18,058 nucleotides of DNA from contig WLWR01000010.1 in assembly GCA_012103495.1 (NCBI GenBank), forward strand, positions 1 through 18,058. Reading direction: 5' to 3'. Below are positions 7,551-15,208 of the stretch, piece by piece. This DNA is from Legionellales bacterium (GTDB taxonomy: Bacteria; Pseudomonadota; Gammaproteobacteria; WLWR01). A program made the translations under genes and the position numbers. The notes beneath the pieces are model-generated. The model was not told where the DNA came from, ran no database searches, and saw only the letters and a program-made list of their open reading frames with translations. Position 1 is the first letter of the stretch, and the number at the start of each line of letters is the position of its first letter.

Positions 7551-8666
7551 CTAGTTAAGGTATGTTCGCCATTGATGCGCCATTTGTTGTTGGCGCTCAA
7601 AGCGAGCAAAGGCTAAATCAATCAAATGCGTCAATAATTGCCGATATTTCATTCCACTGGCTTCCCATAGCAATGGATACATACTCATGGAGGTAAACCC
7701 TGGAATGGTGTTTAATTCGTTAAAATAAATGCGGTCAGACGTTTTGTCTAATAGAAAATCTACCCGAGCCATCCCGTTACACCGCAGTGTGGAAAACACC
7801 GTCGCTGCCATTTCCGTTACCGCTTGCTGGGTGCTGTGATCTAATTGTGCAGGGATCAGCAACTGTAAATGATCCGCATCATGATATTTGGCTTGGTAAT
7901 CGTAAAATTCATGTTGAGAGCCGTAGAGAACTTCACCGGGCAAACTCACCAGTGGGGATTTATCCAATTGTGGATTTTCCAACACTGCCAATTCGATTTC
8001 ACGCGCATCCACGCCACACTCAACCAACACTTTGTGATCAAATTGCAACGCTTGCTGTAAATAATATAGAAAATCATCCGGTCGTGACACTTTGTGAATG
8101 CCAATACTGGATCCGGTGCGCACCGGTTTGACAAACACCGGCCAACCTAAAGTTTGTTCAACTTTGGCTAGGGTGCGCTCAGGACGCATTTGCAAATCCT
8201 GTTCAGTGAATGACAATGCGTCTAAAGTGGGCAATCCCGCCACCATCGCCAGGCGTTTGGTTAATTCTTTATCCATTCCCAGAGCCGATCCCATCACCCC
8301 ACAGCCAACATATGGGGCTTGCAGCGTTTCCAAGAATCCTTGAATCACGCCATCTTCACCGTTGTGACCATGCAAGACTGGAAAAGCAATATCCCACGGC
8401 AATTGCAATTGAGTATCAGGCATCAGTTGTAAGGTCAAGGGTTGAGAGCGCGAGCTTAACAATTGCAATTGCTTATTCTCAGCATCAAACACATCTTCCA
8501 ATGCATTCAGATACCAACCGCCTTGTTTATCAATCGCAATCGGGACAATGTCAAAACGCTGCGGATCCAACTGTGCCATCACCGAGGCCGCTGAAATAAT
8601 AGAAATTTCATGCTCACTGGATTTGCCGCCGTATAATACCGCCACCCGACACCGCGCTTTACTCAT
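7551..8666 (-). CDS. ddl: D-alanine--D-alanine ligase, long form
   Basis: This ATP-grasp enzyme joins two D-alanines for the peptidoglycan stem peptide in the cytosol. Motifs are VAVLYGGKSSEHEIS (8-22), VLHGHNGEDGVIQG (97-110), the ATP-grasp region WPVFVKPVRTGSSIGI (175-190), GSQHEFYDYQAKYHD (249-263) and the metal-binding end RVDFLLDKTSDRIYFNELNT (301-320) followed by IPGFTSMSMYP. At 371 residues it is the long DdlA-like type rather than the roughly 306-residue DdlB usual in the division cluster of enterobacteria. The frame can be extended to a GTG at 8696, but that would sit at the predicted transcription start. The ATG at 8666 places the first motif at the usual distance from the N-terminus. 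murB and murC, often upstream, are absent. Confidence 0.96.
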   Translation of the reverse strand: MSKARCRVAVLYGGKSSEHEISIISAASVMAQLDPQRFDIVPIAIDKQGGWYLNALEDVFDAENKQLQLLSSRSQPLTLQLMPDTQLQLPWDIAFPVLHGHNGEDGVIQGFLETLQAPYVGCGVMGSALGMDKELTKRLAMVAGLPTLDALSFTEQDLQMRPERTLAKVEQTLGWPVFVKPVRTGSSIGIHKVSRPDDFLYYLQQALQFDHKVLVECGVDAREIELAVLENPQLDKSPLVSLPGEVLYGSQHEFYDYQAKYHDADHLQLLIPAQLDHSTQQAVTEMAATVFSTLRCNGMARVDFLLDKTSDRIYFNELNTIPGFTSMSMYPLLWEASGMKYRQLLTHLIDLAFARFERQQQMAHQWRTYLN

Positions 8667-8701
8667 ATTCCTATCGTTTCCCGCTATGTAATTCACCGCG
8701 T

Positions 8702-8728
8702 ATTGTACCTTAATCTGTGAAAAATCAA
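8702..8728 (-). promoter_or_regulatory. Possible promoter of the ddl-ftsQ-ftsA-ftsZ operon
   Basis: On the minus strand TTGATT (8728-8723), a short 15-base spacer and TACAAT (8707-8702) would start transcription near 8695. That gives a leader of about 30 bases before the ddl ATG at 8666. The spacer is shorter than ideal, which lowers confidence. Other promoters are likely inside the cluster. Confidence 0.4.
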
Positions 8729-8806
8729 ACCGAAGACTGCCGTCACCCTCAAGACCAGAAGATGAAGGCGATTTTCGAGCAAATCGAGATGATTCATTGT
8801 TGGTTT
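8727..8806. repeat. Nested inverted repeat between tilS and ddl
   Basis: The core CGATTT (8769-8774), loop TCGAGC and AAATCG (8781-8786) is enclosed by ATGAA (8762-8766) with TTCAT (8793-8797). The outer pair is AAACC (8727-8731) with GGTTT (8802-8806). On the minus strand it lies about 30-110 bases after the tilS stop and just upstream of the ddl promoter. No T-run follows, so termination of tilS here is only a possibility. Confidence 0.4.
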
Positions 8807-8835
8807 ACCCGAGATAAAGTGCTTTGATCAACTTT

Positions 8836-10176
8836 TCACGAACTCAATTCGCAAGTCCATACCCATTGCCAGCGAGTCACGGTTTGCGGCTTGATTGGTA
8901 ATTGACCCGATAACCAACCCGGGATACCAATCAGTTGGTCTTGATAAAAGATCAATGGCAAACGATCGCGTTGCCAAGGTGGGATCCCCCACGTTTGAAA
9001 TAATTTTTTTAACGATCGGCGACCGGCGCGGCCGGGTAAATAACACGATTCACCGCCTTGGCGTAACCTGACAGTCACCTGAGTTTCCCCCATGGGCAAA
9101 TCAGTGCCCAGTGGTTGATCGGCAGCCACTTGGATAGCAGTTAATTGGCCTAATGTGCCTGGTAGTTTTAACGGCTGGGTCAGATCCCATTGCCAATATT
9201 CAGATGTGTCTATCGGTGATAATAACGGATGAACAAATAAAATGTCACGATAGCGCCGCACTTCTACAGTGCCCCACCGAACAATGGGGTTGGCATCCAA
9301 GCGCGCTAATAATAAATCAGTTTGTAGCGCAATCAATTTATCATAGTTGGGAGCCCGATATCCCAATTGAGCGATCCAATATCGCAATACGTTGCGTTGT
9401 CTGGCTGGTGATAAGCGTCGCAACGGCGTGATCAATAATTGATGTCGGTTGAAATGTTGACAACCAGCATAATCCAGCGCGGCCAAATCTTGCAGGAGTT
9501 CCGCCGCTTCACCGCATAAATGAGCACTGCGGGTAATCGTCTGCTCGGCACCCGGCCAATAGCGTTGCATCATCGGAATTAATTGGTGACGTAATTGATT
9601 ACGCGCAAACGTCAAATCGTGATTGGTCGCATCCTCAATCCAATGTAACTGATGTGTTTGCGCATAATGTAAAATATCAGCACGTGAAACAGTCAGCATG
9701 AGGCGATGAACCGAACGTTGCCGCCAACAACGTATCGTGGGCATCGCCGCCAATCCCTGTACCCCACTGCCGCGTAATAATTGCAAAAGCATGGTTTCCA
9801 ATTGATCTTGACGATGATGAGCCAGTAGTAAATGTCCTCCAGGTGGCACCTGCGATGCAAAAGCCTCATAACGAGCAATACGCGCAGCTTCTTCTAAACT
9901 TTGCCCCGCATCGGTAGACACTTGTACCGTTTGGCATTGCCAATTCACACCCAGATGCTGACAAAATTGCTGTGCGTGCGCTTGCCAATCGTTGGCCGCC
10001 GGATGCAATTGATGATTAATATGCACCGCGGTAATTCGGTCAACAGGATATTGGGTTGTCAGCCAATGTAACAAGACGGTGGAATCCAACCCACCGCTAT
10101 ACCCTACCCATAAAGGTGCCGGCGCTAATTCGTGTAACAGTGCTACTTCAAGAGAAGAAAGGATTGGATTGGTCAT
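8836..10176 (-). CDS. tilS: tRNA(Ile)-lysidine synthase TilS
   Basis: TilS modifies C34 of the CAU-anticodon isoleucine tRNA to lysidine using ATP and lysine, so that it decodes AUA. The 446-residue protein has the PP-loop SGGLDS (27-32), HHRQDQLETMLLQLLRGSGVQG typical of the N-terminal catalytic domain (about 120-141), IEDATNHDLTFARNQLRH near residue 190, and the C-terminal domain with VRLRQGGE and GRRSLKKLFQTWGIPPWQRD. Length matches the E. coli enzyme. No Shine-Dalgarno precedes the ATG at 10176. The accA stop is 38 bases upstream, and accA near tilS is also seen in E. coli, so the two are probably co-transcribed. Confidence 0.97.
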   Translation of the reverse strand: MTNPILSSLEVALLHELAPAPLWVGYSGGLDSTVLLHWLTTQYPVDRITAVHINHQLHPAANDWQAHAQQFCQHLGVNWQCQTVQVSTDAGQSLEEAARIARYEAFASQVPPGGHLLLAHHRQDQLETMLLQLLRGSGVQGLAAMPTIRCWRQRSVHRLMLTVSRADILHYAQTHQLHWIEDATNHDLTFARNQLRHQLIPMMQRYWPGAEQTITRSAHLCGEAAELLQDLAALDYAGCQHFNRHQLLITPLRRLSPARQRNVLRYWIAQLGYRAPNYDKLIALQTDLLLARLDANPIVRWGTVEVRRYRDILFVHPLLSPIDTSEYWQWDLTQPLKLPGTLGQLTAIQVAADQPLGTDLPMGETQVTVRLRQGGESCYLPGRAGRRSLKKLFQTWGIPPWQRDRLPLIFYQDQLIGIPGWLSGQLPIKPQTVTRWQWVWTCELSS

Positions 10177-10214
10177 TGATTTTTAATTTGTAGTCAACAT
10201 CACAAGCAACGAGT

Positions 10215-11171
10215 TTAATCGTGTTGCACCCCAATATTCATTAAGCGTTGGTAACGTTTTTCTAATAGCCGATCCATAGGCATTTCTTTTAATTGGATTA
10301 AGTTTTTAATCAACGCTTGCTGCAATCGTTCCACCACCAAGGGCAAATCACGATGTGCCCCGCCACGTGGCTCGGGAATAATTTCATCAATCAATCCCAA
10401 TTCGAGAATACGTTCGGCATGAACGCCCATGGCTTGGGCCGCTTCTGCAGCTTTGTCCGCACTCTTCCATAAAATAGACGCACAACCTTCCGGAGAAATA
10501 ACCGAATATACACTGTATTGCAACATCATCACGTAATCACCCACGCCAATGGCCAAGGCGCCACCAGAACCCCCTTCACCAATCACCGTGCAAATAATCG
10601 GAACTTTTAAATTAGACATGACAAATAAATTACGAGCAATTGCTTCGCTTTGATTGCGTTCTTCCGCACCAATCCCTGGATAAGCACCAGGCGTATCGAT
10701 AAACGTGACAATCGGCATTTTAAATTTTTCCGCCATTTCCATTAAGCGTAATGCTTTACGATACCCTTCTGGTCGTGCCATCCCGAAATTACGATAAATC
10801 TTTTCTTTGGTTTTTCGTCCTTTTTCATGACCAATCACCATCACAGGTTGCCCATCCAAGCGAGCAATGCCCCCCATAATCGCCGAAGCGTTGGAATAAT
10901 GACGATCACCATGCAATTCATCAAATTCGGTAAAGATGGCTTCAATGTATTCAGCCGTGTGCGGACGCGCCGGGTGACGGGCCAGTTGGGTGATTTGCCA
11001 TGGGGTTAAATTGGCAAAAATAGATTCGCTCAAGGTTTCACATTTGGTCTTCAGTCGGGCAATTTCCTCTTGGAGATTGATTTCACTGTCATCGCCAACC
11101 ATACGTAATTCATTGATTTTCGCTTCCAACTCAGCAATGGGTTGCTCAAACTCTAAAACATGTTTGCTCAT
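10215..11171 (-). CDS. accA: Acetyl-CoA carboxylase carboxyltransferase alpha subunit AccA
   Basis: AccA pairs with AccD to transfer CO2 from carboxybiotin to acetyl-CoA, giving malonyl-CoA for fatty acid synthesis. The sequence begins MSKHVLEFEQPIAELEAKI, nearly identical in pattern to E. coli AccA, and is 318 residues (E. coli 319). Key features are PWQITQLARHPARPHT (57-72), DTPGAYPGIGAEERNQSEAIA (159-179), GEGGSGGALAI (198-208) and SPEGCASILWKSA (226-238). I use the ATG at 11171. A longer reading from a TTG at 11234 would add 21 residues unlike the family and run into the divergent gene. No strong Shine-Dalgarno is visible. The 51-bp gap to the divergent pentapeptide gene must hold both promoters. 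Confidence 0.98.
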   Translation of the reverse strand: MSKHVLEFEQPIAELEAKINELRMVGDDSEINLQEEIARLKTKCETLSESIFANLTPWQITQLARHPARPHTAEYIEAIFTEFDELHGDRHYSNASAIMGGIARLDGQPVMVIGHEKGRKTKEKIYRNFGMARPEGYRKALRLMEMAEKFKMPIVTFIDTPGAYPGIGAEERNQSEAIARNLFVMSNLKVPIICTVIGEGGSGGALAIGVGDYVMMLQYSVYSVISPEGCASILWKSADKAAEAAQAMGVHAERILELGLIDEIIPEPRGGAHRDLPLVVERLQQALIKNLIQLKEMPMDRLLEKRYQRLMNIGVQHD

Positions 11172-11183
11172 TGATTTGTTCAC

Positions 11184-11189
11184 TATAAT
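11184..11189 (+). promoter_or_regulatory. Consensus -10 box for the pentapeptide gene
   Basis: A perfect TATAAT lies 33 bases before the ATG at 11223, and AAGGG (Shine-Dalgarno) lies 7 bases before that ATG. I find no good -35 at normal spacing, and the candidate -35 region is inside the first codons of the divergent accA. Confidence 0.45.
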
Positions 11190-11222
11190 TTGATACAGAA
11201 TTAAATTTTTAAAGGGTAACGG

Positions 11223-12623
11223 ATGCCCATCCAATTAGCAAGAATTCTCATTATTTTGCTGGGGCTCGGGGGATTTTTCCTCAGCAACGCACAAACTGCT
11301 TCCTGCAACGGTCCTTACCGCAACCAAACCTTAACCCAAACACAAGTAGATGCCTTACTGGCGCAGCAACAACCCATCAATTTATGCGGCGCCAATGTCA
11401 GTGGCTTGGATTTCAGTCATGCCGATCTCACTGGGGCCAATTTTGCTGGAGCGGATTTAAGTTATGCCAATTTTCATCGAGCACAATTGAGCAATGCTCA
11501 CTTAGAACAAGTTTATTTTCGCTGGGCGAATTTGGTTGAAGCCAATCTAACTCATTCCCAATTAACCCATGCCATATTGGCAGATGCCAATTTAGATCAA
11601 GCTAATTTAAGCCAGGCGCGTTTGCAACATGCCAATTTAAGCCGAACACAACTCCATCAAGCCAATTTATTGGGCGCTTTGTTGATGAATGCCAATTTAA
11701 TGTCAGCCAATTTGACCCAAGCTACCTTAAGTTGGGCCAATTTAACCGATGCGAAACTGGCTGAGGCCAATTTAACCGACGCTAACTTGGCAAACGCTAA
11801 TTTAACCGATACCGATTTGAGTCGCACTAATTTGACCCGAGCCAATTTACAAAACAGTCAACTCATTCGTGCCAACTTGGATCGTGCCCAATTAACCGAT
11901 GCCGATTTAACCCAAGCGGATTTGGCGTATGCGCGCTATCAACCCGAACTCAACACAATGCCTAACGTCATCACACTGGCTACCGCAAAACATTTGGATA
12001 CGATTCAATTTGATTCAGACTGGGGCATTCCCGCACTCACAGAGTTGCGTTCAGCGTATATGGACAATGGCATGCGTCAAATGGAGCGACAAGTGACTGC
12101 ACTGGTGAAAACCAGCCAAATGAAAAGTGCTTGGCAACGCGGCGGCTACGGGTATGTGGAAGCGATCTTCAGTTATATTTTATTTTATTTGCCCAGTCAT
12201 TACGGTGCCGATCCAGGACGCCCTTTGCGGATTTTTTTAATCGCCATGATTCTATTTACCCTACCTTATTGGTTTGCCTTGCAACTGGGCAATCGGCGAC
12301 ACGCCATTTGGGTTATTTGGCAAACACCATATCATCACCATCAAGTGCTTGCAGGGCGTCAAATCCATCGGCAACATCATCATAAATGGAAGCGCCATTT
12401 ACATTTATGGCGGGTAGCCTGTTATTTCAGTTTGATCACATCTTTTCAAATTGGCTGGCAGGATTTTAATATCAGCAATTGGATCACACGTTTACAACAT
12501 AAAGATTATCGTTTGCAAGCCACCGGCTGGGTTCGATTCATTGCCGGATCACAAGCACTGTTAAGCGCTTATTTAATTGTATTGTGGGCTTTTACTTATT
12601 TCGGTCGACCATTTAATTGGTGA
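11223..12623 (+). CDS. Exported pentapeptide-repeat protein with C-terminal membrane domain
   Basis: This is a 466-residue three-part protein. Residues 1-24 look like a signal peptide (ARILIILLGLGGFFLSNAQ). Residues about 54-238 are some 37 pentapeptide repeats of the A(N/D)LxxA type, expected to form a right-handed quadrilateral beta-helix of about nine turns. After a linker, the C-terminal part has hydrophobic stretches near 312-325, 335-355, 399-412 and 440-460, and ends SAYLIVLWAFTYFGRPFNW. Between the second and third stretch lies a histidine-rich loop (370-395) with about 11 histidines, including two HHH runs. I recall the ending W.LTYFGRPF as a conserved tail of exported pentapeptide proteins in proteobacteria, but the function is not known to me. 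The repeats are asparagine-rich, unlike the leucine/phenylalanine-centred DNA-mimic Qnr proteins. It is divergent from accA and convergent with rpoS. Confidence 0.85.
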   Translation: MPIQLARILIILLGLGGFFLSNAQTASCNGPYRNQTLTQTQVDALLAQQQPINLCGANVSGLDFSHADLTGANFAGADLSYANFHRAQLSNAHLEQVYFRWANLVEANLTHSQLTHAILADANLDQANLSQARLQHANLSRTQLHQANLLGALLMNANLMSANLTQATLSWANLTDAKLAEANLTDANLANANLTDTDLSRTNLTRANLQNSQLIRANLDRAQLTDADLTQADLAYARYQPELNTMPNVITLATAKHLDTIQFDSDWGIPALTELRSAYMDNGMRQMERQVTALVKTSQMKSAWQRGGYGYVEAIFSYILFYLPSHYGADPGRPLRIFLIAMILFTLPYWFALQLGNRRHAIWVIWQTPYHHHQVLAGRQIHRQHHHKWKRHLHLWRVACYFSLITSFQIGWQDFNISNWITRLQHKDYRLQATGWVRFIAGSQALLSAYLIVLWAFTYFGRPFNW

Positions 12624-12652
12624 AAAATACCCATCGCACCTAAAGATGAGTA
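12623..12652 (-). terminator. Rho-independent terminator of rpoS
   Basis: On the minus strand TACTCATC, a 9-base loop and GATGGGTA form an 8-bp stem with one G-U pair, followed immediately by TTTTT (12627-12623). It starts 9 bases after the rpoS stop. On the plus strand the same stem has an A-C mismatch and no T-run, so it would act mainly on rpoS. The T-run touches the stop codon of the convergent pentapeptide gene. Confidence 0.65.
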
Positions 12653-12660
12653 CAAAGTGG

Positions 12661-13662
12661 CTATTCAAAAATACCCTCTTCATTCAAGCCAGCTCGCTCA
12701 ATGATGCGGCGTAAGTTTTTGAGGGCTTCTACTTGAATTTGGCGTACACGTTCGCGGGTAAGACCGATGGCTTGCCCCACCTCTTCTAAGGTTGCTCGTT
12801 CATAACCTTGCAATCCAAATCGGCGAACCAAAACTTCTCGCTGATTATCCGTTAATTCATCCAACCATTTCTCTATTTGATCGCTTAAATTTTCATCGGT
12901 CAAAATATCAGATGGATCAGCACTTTGTTCATCGGGCAAAGTATCCAGTAACGACTTATGATCATCGTAACCAATGGGTGAATCCACTGAACTAATTTTT
13001 TCATTCAAGCTTAACATGCGCTTGACATCTTCGATGGGTTTGTCCACCAACTCGGCAATTTCTTCTGGAGTTGGCTCATGATCCAACAATTGCGTTAATT
13101 TTCGGGCAGCACGTAAGTAAACATTTAATTCTTTCACCACATGAATCGGCAACCGAATGGTCCGTGTTTGATTCATAATTGCTCGTTCAATGGTTTGACG
13201 AATCCACCAAGTCGCATAAGTGGAGAAACGAAAGCCGCGTTCGGGATCAAACTTCTCTACAGCGCGCATCAACCCTAAATTACCTTCTTCAATTAAATCC
13301 AGCAATGCCAATCCACGGTTTAAATAACGTCGGGCGATTTTAACCACTAACCGCAAATTGGATTCAATCATTTTTTGGCGGGCAGCTTCTTCCCCTTTGA
13401 GAGCTAAGCGAGCGTAATGGACTTCTTCTTCGGCGCTGAGTAAAGGTGAATAGCCAATTTCACTTAAATACATTTGGGTCGGATCGGCAGTGCGGGCTAA
13501 TTTACGTGTGGGATGTCGATTGGGTAGGCTGGCTGCCAATTCCAAGACTTGGCCTTTTTCACTGTCAGTCACTGCATCGTCGTCAACATCATCGGTCAAA
13601 TTTTCTGTGTCTGATAAACTGCTTTCATCTAATTCTTCATCATCCCGTTTGTCTACTGCCAT
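12661..13662 (-). CDS. rpoS: RNA polymerase sigma factor RpoS
   Basis: RpoS is the general stress and stationary-phase sigma factor. The 333 residues start with an acidic N-terminus (region 1.1-like, 1-55). Region 1.2 follows (RTADPTQMYLSEIGYSPLL, 57-75), then region 2 (NLRLVVKIARRYLNRGLALL, and FRFSTYATWWIRQTIERAI at 145-163 with the -10 recognition helix), region 3 (VVKELNVYLRAARKLTQ) and region 4.2 with the -35 helix-turn-helix (TLEEVGQAIGLTRERVRQIQ, 291-310). Conservation of TRTIRLPIHVVKELN and the gene order nlpD-rpoS separate it from RpoD. The ATG at 13662 has AAGGA seven bases upstream, and nlpD ends 20 bases before it. As in E. coli, a promoter within nlpD is likely, but I could not identify one. 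Confidence 0.97.
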   Translation of the reverse strand: MAVDKRDDEELDESSLSDTENLTDDVDDDAVTDSEKGQVLELAASLPNRHPTRKLARTADPTQMYLSEIGYSPLLSAEEEVHYARLALKGEEAARQKMIESNLRLVVKIARRYLNRGLALLDLIEEGNLGLMRAVEKFDPERGFRFSTYATWWIRQTIERAIMNQTRTIRLPIHVVKELNVYLRAARKLTQLLDHEPTPEEIAELVDKPIEDVKRMLSLNEKISSVDSPIGYDDHKSLLDTLPDEQSADPSDILTDENLSDQIEKWLDELTDNQREVLVRRFGLQGYERATLEEVGQAIGLTRERVRQIQVEALKNLRRIIERAGLNEEGIFE

Positions 13663-13682
13663 CGTGTTATCCTTACTTTGTG

Positions 13683-14531
13683 TTAACCTATTTGGCGTAA
13701 ATATAATAATGGATCTTTGGGTTTACCCGCTTTTCGAATTTCAAAATGTAGCATAACTTGCGTCGCTTCGCTATGTCCCATTTCAGCAATGGTTTGCCCT
13801 GCTTTGACCACATCACCTTCCTTAACCAACAGTTTGCGATTGTGTGCATAAGCACTCAGATAATCTTGATTGTGTTTGATAATCAACAACTGACCATAGC
13901 CACGCAACCCACTACCGCTGTAAGCGACCACACCATTGGCAGCAGCCTTGATTGCCTGACCGGAACGACCGGTGATTTTAATCCCTTTTTCACCCTTGCT
14001 TGGTGCAAACGTCCGTATCACCTCACCTTGAGTTGGCCATTGCCAAGTAAATGAAGCATTGACACTCGATGTCGACTTTGTTGGTGATTGTGGTACAGCT
14101 CGTTTGGTTGACGCAGTGGCTGTCTTTTGCGACGACGATGTTGCTGGTTTGTTCGAAGCAGATGCTGGTTTTCGTGGTACTGATTTTTGAGCTGTGGAAG
14201 TGGCCGTTTTTTTAATTGATGTTGGTTTTTTTATTGGTGTTTGCTGCGTTAAATAAATGGTCTGCCCAGAACGAATGGCAAAGGGTTCAACCAAACCATT
14301 GTAGCGCGCCAAATCTCGATAATCTTGATCGTACCGCCAGGCAATAGCATATAATGTTTCCCCAGTTTGCACTTGATGTGTCGCCACCGCTTGATTGGGA
14401 TGCAGACGATATGCTGCATGTTCCATCGGTGCCAATCGATTGTTTGCACAAGCGATCAGACTTAATATCAACAGACAGCCGATTGTTTTCTTGAACCAAG
14501 TCATCAATGAAACGACACAAAATTGGCGCAT
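13683..14531 (-). CDS. nlpD: NlpD-like lipoprotein, LysM plus degenerate LytM domain
   Basis: This is an envelope lipoprotein, 282 residues. A signal with lipobox LIAC (25-28) would leave a lipidated C28. A LysM peptidoglycan-binding domain spans about 52-95 (VQTGETLYAIAWRYDQDYRDLARYNG). A low-complexity Ser/Thr/Lys/Pro/Ala linker (96-160) follows, then an M23/LytM domain (165-279). The metal-binding residues are lost: the first His/Asp motif reads KGIKITG, and the final HxH reads MLHFEI. This matches NlpD and EnvC, which do not cut peptidoglycan themselves but activate amidases such as AmiC at the septum. The conserved LRGYGQLLIIKHN and YLSAYAHNRKLLVKEGD are present. The start is uncertain: a second ATG at 14504 also keeps the lipobox and gives a more typical signal length. 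It precedes rpoS by 20 bases. Confidence 0.93.
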   Translation of the reverse strand: MRQFCVVSLMTWFKKTIGCLLILSLIACANNRLAPMEHAAYRLHPNQAVATHQVQTGETLYAIAWRYDQDYRDLARYNGLVEPFAIRSGQTIYLTQQTPIKKPTSIKKTATSTAQKSVPRKPASASNKPATSSSQKTATASTKRAVPQSPTKSTSSVNASFTWQWPTQGEVIRTFAPSKGEKGIKITGRSGQAIKAAANGVVAYSGSGLRGYGQLLIIKHNQDYLSAYAHNRKLLVKEGDVVKAGQTIAEMGHSEATQVMLHFEIRKAGKPKDPLLYLRQIG

Positions 14532-14544
14532 AAAGCCCCGTACA

Positions 14545-14574
14545 ATTATCTTAAGCGCTCTTATAATGTCTTAA
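14545..14574 (-). promoter_or_regulatory. Possible promoter of nlpD-rpoS
   Basis: On the minus strand TTAAGA (14574-14569), an 18-base spacer and GATAAT (14550-14545) would give a very short leader before the nlpD ATG at 14531. Both boxes are imperfect. It sits in the 98-bp gap after yqaA, where no terminator is evident, so read-through from surE-yqaA is also possible. Confidence 0.3.
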
Positions 14575-14629
14575 AAGTTTGGCAATTACAATCGATAAAG
14601 ATTTCACCACTGAACCATCATTTTTAGCA

Positions 14630-15208
14630 TCACCAAAAAATAAAATAACCCACCACTGCCAAGACAACAACCAACCACCCCAACCAATCGATGTAACGCC
14701 GCAAATGGGTTTCAAATTTTTCACCACCTAAATACAACAAGCCTGCCACTAAAAAAAACCGGGCGCCGCGAGCAATCAACGACGCTGCCACAAAGGGTAG
14801 TAACGCCATGTGCATCGCACCGGCGGCAATGGTGAATAGTTTATAAGGAATGGGTGAAAACCCAGCGACAAATACAATCCAAAAACCCCATTGGGTAAAC
14901 CATTGATGTACGGTTTGATAAGCAGTTTCATAGCCCAAATAACTCATGTAACTGGCAGCCAATTCAAAAAATAAAGCACCAATCAAATAACCCACCAAAC
15001 CACCCACCACTGAACTGAGCGTGGTTAACAAAGCATACCACCAAGCCCGATCCGGGTTGGCCAAAGTCATACTGGCAAGCATCACATCCGGTGGCACAGG
15101 AAAAAAACTTGATTCAGCAAAACTCACACCCGCCAAATAGTAAGGTGCATGCCGATGACGTGACCAACGCAATACCCGATCATATATTTGTGAAAAAATA
15201 CCAATCAT
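14630..15208 (-). CDS. yqaA: YqaA-like DedA (SNARE-associated) family membrane protein
   Basis: This is an inner-membrane protein of 192 residues related to the DedA/YqaA family, whose better-known members act in membrane homeostasis and lipid-carrier transport. The family core is visible: SFAESSFFPVPPDVMLASMTLA near residues 29-50, hydrophobic spans around 58-80, a second re-entrant-like motif GFWIVFVAGFSPIPYKLFTIAAGAM near 108-132, then IARGARFFLVAGLLYLGGE and a terminal span. The ATG at 15208 overlaps the surE stop as ATGA, which fixes the start well. An alternative TTG at 15229 would overlap surE more and lacks a ribosome binding site. The transported substrate is unknown. The symbol is by family resemblance. 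Confidence 0.85.
   Translation of the reverse strand: MIGIFSQIYDRVLRWSRHRHAPYYLAGVSFAESSFFPVPPDVMLASMTLANPDRAWWYALLTTLSSVVGGLVGYLIGALFFELAASYMSYLGYETAYQTVHQWFTQWGFWIVFVAGFSPIPYKLFTIAAGAMHMALLPFVAASLIARGARFFLVAGLLYLGGEKFETHLRRYIDWLGWLVVVLAVVGYFIFW

Noticed and set aside
7787..8599. Several plus-strand frames (81-129 codons) over ddl
   Set aside because: All are antisense to clear Ddl motifs, have unnatural composition and overlap one another.
11657..11845. Minus-strand repetitive frame (KLAxVKLA repeats)
   Set aside because: It is the mirror of the pentapeptide codon repeats and not an independent gene.
11400..11940. Regular short DNA repeats suggesting a CRISPR or satellite array
   Set aside because: The repeats are in frame, have a 15-bp period and encode pentapeptides. 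There are no conserved palindromic repeats with unique spacers.
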